This document shows, piece after piece, positions 1 to 64,000 of a stretch of 64,000 bases of DNA. Under the pieces are notes generated by a model. That model searched no databases and had not been told where the DNA came from. It was given only the letters and a program-made list of their open reading frames with translations. The position numbers and the translations under genes are program-made. Each line of letters opens with the position of its first letter. The stretch's first letter is position 1. The stretch is taken from NCBI RefSeq assembly GCF_014805685.1, contig NC_060892.1:6002490-6066489 (forward strand), read 5' to 3'. The DNA is from Silurus meridionalis. Its lineage: Eukaryota > Chordata > Actinopteri > Siluriformes > Siluridae.

Positions 1-1411
1 AACGATCACACGTTTGATTGTAACCATGGCAAACATTTAACCTTCTCTCATTGGCTGGTAAACAAAGATTACAATTAAACTGAAACTGATATGCATATGT
101 TAATTAAAGGGGACCAAAGTCACAACAGTACAAGTTTCTAAAAGAATCCTCGCTTCTGATTGGCTAAAGCAGAACGTTTCTCAATCGGTTTCCAAAACAA
201 TATAACCATGACAACCATTTACCCTTCAGTAATGAGCGGCAAATACCGTACATTCATACCGCACAGAAAAAAACATTTATACAGCATAGAAAATGTATAC
301 ATTAAGACTAAACGTAGCCAAAGCAACAAACAGCATAGTGGTACAGTCAAATGCCACAAAACACTCGCTTCTGATTGGCTAGCAGGTACCGCTTTCATTA
401 AAAGGTGCCCAGTTTATTCGGTCACAACCCTACTTCAACCTTCATGGTTTAAACTAAAAATCTAAAAATGATAATCAAGAAATAAACACACTGTCCTTCA
501 GGGCAGGATTTTTTCAACCCCACCGTCGGCGTCTTATTTCCTGATATCGTCGCTCTTGTACACGCTGGTTTCTACAGCACGGCCGTCTCTAGTCAAGTGG
601 ATTAGAGTCGAGTTGGGATGCCGTGTCGAGAAATTAAAATAAATAAATACATTAAAAATTTAAAAAAATAATCAACTTGAGCTAGAAGTCCTTTGCAAAA
701 GAAATTAAATAAAATCATCTTCATATATATTGCCATTCATCAGTGTGTTACATGCTTCCAGAATTCCTTCTCGGTGCGACGGAGAAGTTTGATCTGGTTG
801 CCGTGGGCAGAAACAGAAGACGACGCTGATTAAATGATCGTGTCCTGAAGAGACGTTCTGTTCTCAATACTCAATAACAGTCTTTAATATCGGCATTAGA
901 ACTCAAACCAGCGCACAATCCCTCATTATCTCTCCGATCATCAGCTTACTGGTGTTTCTGTTTTCAGTGCTGCTGAAGTTCCAGTAATGTTCTGCATTAA
1001 TTTAAAATGTTCTTGGTGGAAACCAGAATGTATCTAAATGCACCCAAAGCAGTCGAAGGACAAAAATGGAAAAGTGTCTAAGAGAGAGAAAGAGACGGCA
1101 AAGGAGAGAGACAGAAAAAAAATAAGAAAGAGAGACAGACCGAGAGATAGAGAGAAACAGAGTTAGCAAAAGAGTGTCAGGAAGAGGACAGGGGGGGTGT
1201 TAATATGTGAGAAAGAAAGAGGAAGACAGAGACCAAGAGAAACAGAGAGAGATTGCAAGAGTGACAGAGCGACAGACAGAGAAAGAGAGAGACAAAGAGA
1301 AAGAAAGAGAGAGGAGGGAGGAGATATAGCAAAAGAATTGGAAATAAAAGAAACTGAGATAAAGTTAGAAAGAAAAACAGAGAAACAGTGAGAGCAAAAG
1401 ACAGAAAGAAA

Positions 1412-1458
<47 letters not shown>

Positions 1459-1998
1459 AAGAAAGAATAAGATTGGAAAACGCTTGAATTGAATAAGAAG
1501 AATGTGTTTGATGTTGCTGCAGTGAGGAGGAGTATTGGAGCGGTGCATTCAGACATCATTTATCATGCTATTTGTCCATATTTAGTCTTAGAGTCTTGAT
1601 TCCTTGAAGCCGAAGCCACTGCTGCAGTTATATATGCGAGTGTGACACACAATAAGTAAAAAAAAAAAGACAAAAATCAAAAACCAGAAATACACATTTT
1701 TAAGGATTTTTTTCAGGCCGATTAGCTCAATGCATCGCTAATTATTACTGATATATCTTTTTTTCATTGTTAACAAAAAAAGGAAAAATAATACAAATAA
1801 TTAAGGGTATTAACATGGCGGGCTTTTAAGCGTAAAATGACATAAGATGACGTAAAAAACAGGACGTCCCTGTTTTATGTCATCTAATAAAACCATTAAA
1901 CTCGACAATCGATACAAAGTGAGCCTCAGATTCTCAGCCTAACTGTGAAAAGAGGTTCCAGTGTGAAACAATTTCCTTCATAAACATAACAGCACTCA
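1..1998. other. Downstream flank without a recognised gene
   Basis: No convincing exon on either strand. It contains a repeated 18-nt CCAAT-type motif (149-166 and 364-381), a moderately GC-rich patch at 490-630, a long purine-rich stretch at 1073-1460 with pure (AG)n at about 1414-1453, and A/T runs. The patch at 490-1070 could be distal 3' UTR of arhgef18 or of a neighbour; I cannot decide. Confidence 0.5.
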
Positions 1999-2004
1999 TT
2001 TATT
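1999..2004 (-). terminator. Candidate polyadenylation signal of arhgef18
   Basis: AATAAA on the minus strand, about 345 bp beyond the stop codon. It is the first canonical hexamer in the 3' direction; no transcript evidence is available, and a longer 3' UTR is possible because further flank without genes follows. Confidence 0.35.
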
Positions 2005-2347
2005 TTCAAAAACTTTTTTTCCATTTTCTGATCCGAGACATGCGGAAAATCCTTCTGTGACGTTTCGGAATAAGTCTGGCAGGAAGAGCACGCCCTGCTC
2101 ACTTCATTTCAGTTGCCTCCTCTGGGATTGTATTTCTCTCACTAAGAACTAGTCATCCTTTTTTTTATCTGGTTCTTCTATTAAAAAGTAAGGAAATGCT
2201 ACTGACAAGCTCTAAAAACTGTAAGATTTTTTTTCCTCCAGGGAACTAAAAAAAAAAAAAAAAAGGTAGCAACCCTTGATCCTCATGTGAAGCTCTGTGC
2301 TGTGCATCCCAGCATGTACTGATGTTTGTGATGTATCCCAGCACACA

Positions 2348-62448
<60,101 letters not shown>

Positions 62449-62547
62449 CTAAAAAAAGAAGGATCAAAATCTTTTTACCAATATGAAGGTAAATCATCTA
62501 CTGATTGCACTCTGTATATACACTTATGTTATAATAAAGACAAATTA

Positions 62548-62555
<8 letters not shown>

Positions 62556-62617
<62 letters not shown>
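62556..62617. repeat. (AT)n microsatellite
   Basis: About 62 bp of AT, 110 bp upstream of exon 1 of the window. Confidence 0.95.
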
Positions 62618-62620
<3 letters not shown>

Positions 62621-62717
62621 TAATACTTCTATCAATTTACAATCAAGTAATTAATTGGTAACTGGCCACCAAAAACAATCAATCCATTCACTCATTTCTC
62701 TTATATCAATTAGCCTA

Positions 62718-62736
62718 TTAATCTATTAATCTATTA

Positions 62737-62809
<73 letters not shown>

Positions 62810-62979
62810 CCCTTTCATCTATAAATCAATCCATCTTTCAGTCCATCCATCCCCCATCCTTCCATCTATCAAAAGATCCAATCTGCCCATCCTTCCATCT
62901 GTAAATCCATCCATCCATCCATCCATCCATCCATCCATCCATCCATCCATCCATCCATCCATTCAACCAACCAACCAAC

Positions 62980-63022
<43 letters not shown>
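62718..63022. repeat. Run of tetranucleotide repeats: (ATCT)n, (ATCC)n, (CAAC)n, (CAAT)n
   Basis: ATCT array to about 62809, scattered ATCC, ATCC array 62906-62961, then CAAC changing to CAAT until 63022. Suggests successive expansion and substitution of one ancestral array. Confidence 0.9.
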
Positions 63023-63024
<2 letters not shown>

Positions 63025-64000
63025 CACCAAATAAAATTTAGCACATGCGCATTCATCTGTTAATTGACTAATCAGATTAAGAAATTAACAGATAAATAGT
63101 ACAAATGGCAAATCATCAACTAACTACAGAAATCAGATTTTAATCATTTGAGTACAAAAGTCCATGTGCATTAGCAACAACTGCTTTTATGTTGCCATTT
63201 ATCAAATATTGATACTATTTTGGTCAAACATGATTTTGCTCAGACACAATCAACAGTCCTGATTCTTGATATTAGTCCAGAACAAATTTATTAAATGACT
63301 GAAAGCCCCAGGCGAGAGAACACAGAACAAACAGAGACGTGGTTAACTCACAAATTTATGTGTTCATTTTAAATAAAAAAATGCAGAGTCATAACAGGGA
63401 AAAATCAACCATTAACCAATCAATTGCTGTGTGAACAAATGTGCAGATGAAGTTCAGCTTCTTATAAGGATTTCTTACAAACAAACCCTGGATTTATCTT
63501 GTTCCTGTCTTTGGAAAGAAATGTTAGGACTGTTAACTATTTGGCTGTTAATGTCTTTGGTGCACCTTCCAGCTGGGGGAGATTAGGAAAGGAAATGGAG
63601 AAAGACATTTTCAATCCCCAGAATACATGGCATGTCAAAGGTTTAGAGACACAATCAATTAATCAATTTTTGAGAGTCACATGTATGTTCCTTTTGTCAA
63701 TAACCAATCATTTTTAATCTGACCATGCAAATATACAAATGTGAAGATGTTCCACTTTTTTTCATTGAAAAATCAGCTTTATACACTTTTAGTATCTGAA
63801 CATATGAACTACTTTTCCATGCCTCTTGTAAAACTTGTAAAAGGTGATCTTCACTTGTTGAAGATTTCTTTTTGGCCTTGTGATCCAATCCGTCCCAGAG
63901 CAGTTCAATAGGATTGAACTGCTCCAGTCTACTGATGAAGAAAGTTGGAGAAATTGCATGGTGTTGAAGTATAGAATGGTAGCCATGTTGGTCTCCAAAT
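63023..64000. other. Intronic sequence upstream of exon 1, no exon seen
   Basis: No exon in phase with exon 1 was found. Positions 63600-63960 (CAAAGGTTTAGAGACACAAT; CAGAGCAGTTCAATAGGATT) look like an antisense Tc1-type remnant, at low confidence. Confidence 0.35.

Noticed and set aside
1177..1559. Leu/Ser-rich membrane-like protein on the minus strand
   Set aside because: Translation of a (CT)n-rich stretch; no conserved features or splice context.
62906..63022. CRISPR-like regular repeats
   Set aside because: Pure tetranucleotide arrays with no spacers; the host is a vertebrate.

Overview
The window is a piece of a vertebrate nuclear genome. It looks like a teleost fish and most resembles a catfish-type genome. 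It is AT-rich, very dense in (CA)n, (AT)n, (ATCC)n and (ATCT)n microsatellites, and packed with fish-type transposable elements (Tc1/mariner, pogo, hAT, RTE-like LINEs and tRNA-derived SINEs). The species assignment is inference. No bacterial, viral or CRISPR-type system is present.

One gene fills almost the whole window. It is a minus-strand orthologue of ARHGEF18 (p114RhoGEF), running from an exon at 62342-62448 down to a stop codon at 2348-2350. I assembled 30 coding exons from splice sites, reading phase and family similarity. Phases agree at every junction except inside exon 17, which is one base short. The 5' end of the gene lies beyond position 64000. The readable protein is 1439 residues. 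It has a Ser-rich N-terminal half (exons 1-8), a Glu/Lys/Arg-rich stretch followed by a C1-type zinc finger (exons 9-10), a linker (11-13), a DH domain (14-18), a PH domain (18-20), a linker (21-26), a long coiled coil (27), and a conserved tail (28-30) ending in a hydrophobic PDZ-ligand-like tetrapeptide.

Layout by position: 1-2347 is 3' UTR and downstream flank with no other recognisable gene. 2348-3928 holds the last three exons with purine-rich and AT repeats. 3929-17480 is a 13.5 kb intron with a triple-nested hAT group at 9409-10777. 17481-32353 is exon-dense and carries the coiled coil, PH, DH and linker. 35248-35621 holds exons 11 and 10. 35622-51373 is a 15.7 kb intron that splits the C1 zinc finger and contains RTE LINEs, SINEs, a pogo element, nested hAT/mariner elements and a CpG-rich promoter-like patch near 42.1-42.4 kb. 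51374-62448 holds exons 9 to 1. 62449-64000 is intronic repeats.

The most useful observations are: a one-base deletion in the DH-domain exon 17; exon 14 having both splice sites built from (GT)n microsatellites; three hAT elements nested inside one another with target duplications; a tRNA-Glu-derived SINE with an 18-bp target duplication and a tail shared with nearby RTE-like LINE ends; and a probable internal promoter in the intron that splits the C1 domain. I found no previously undescribed enzymatic or defence system.
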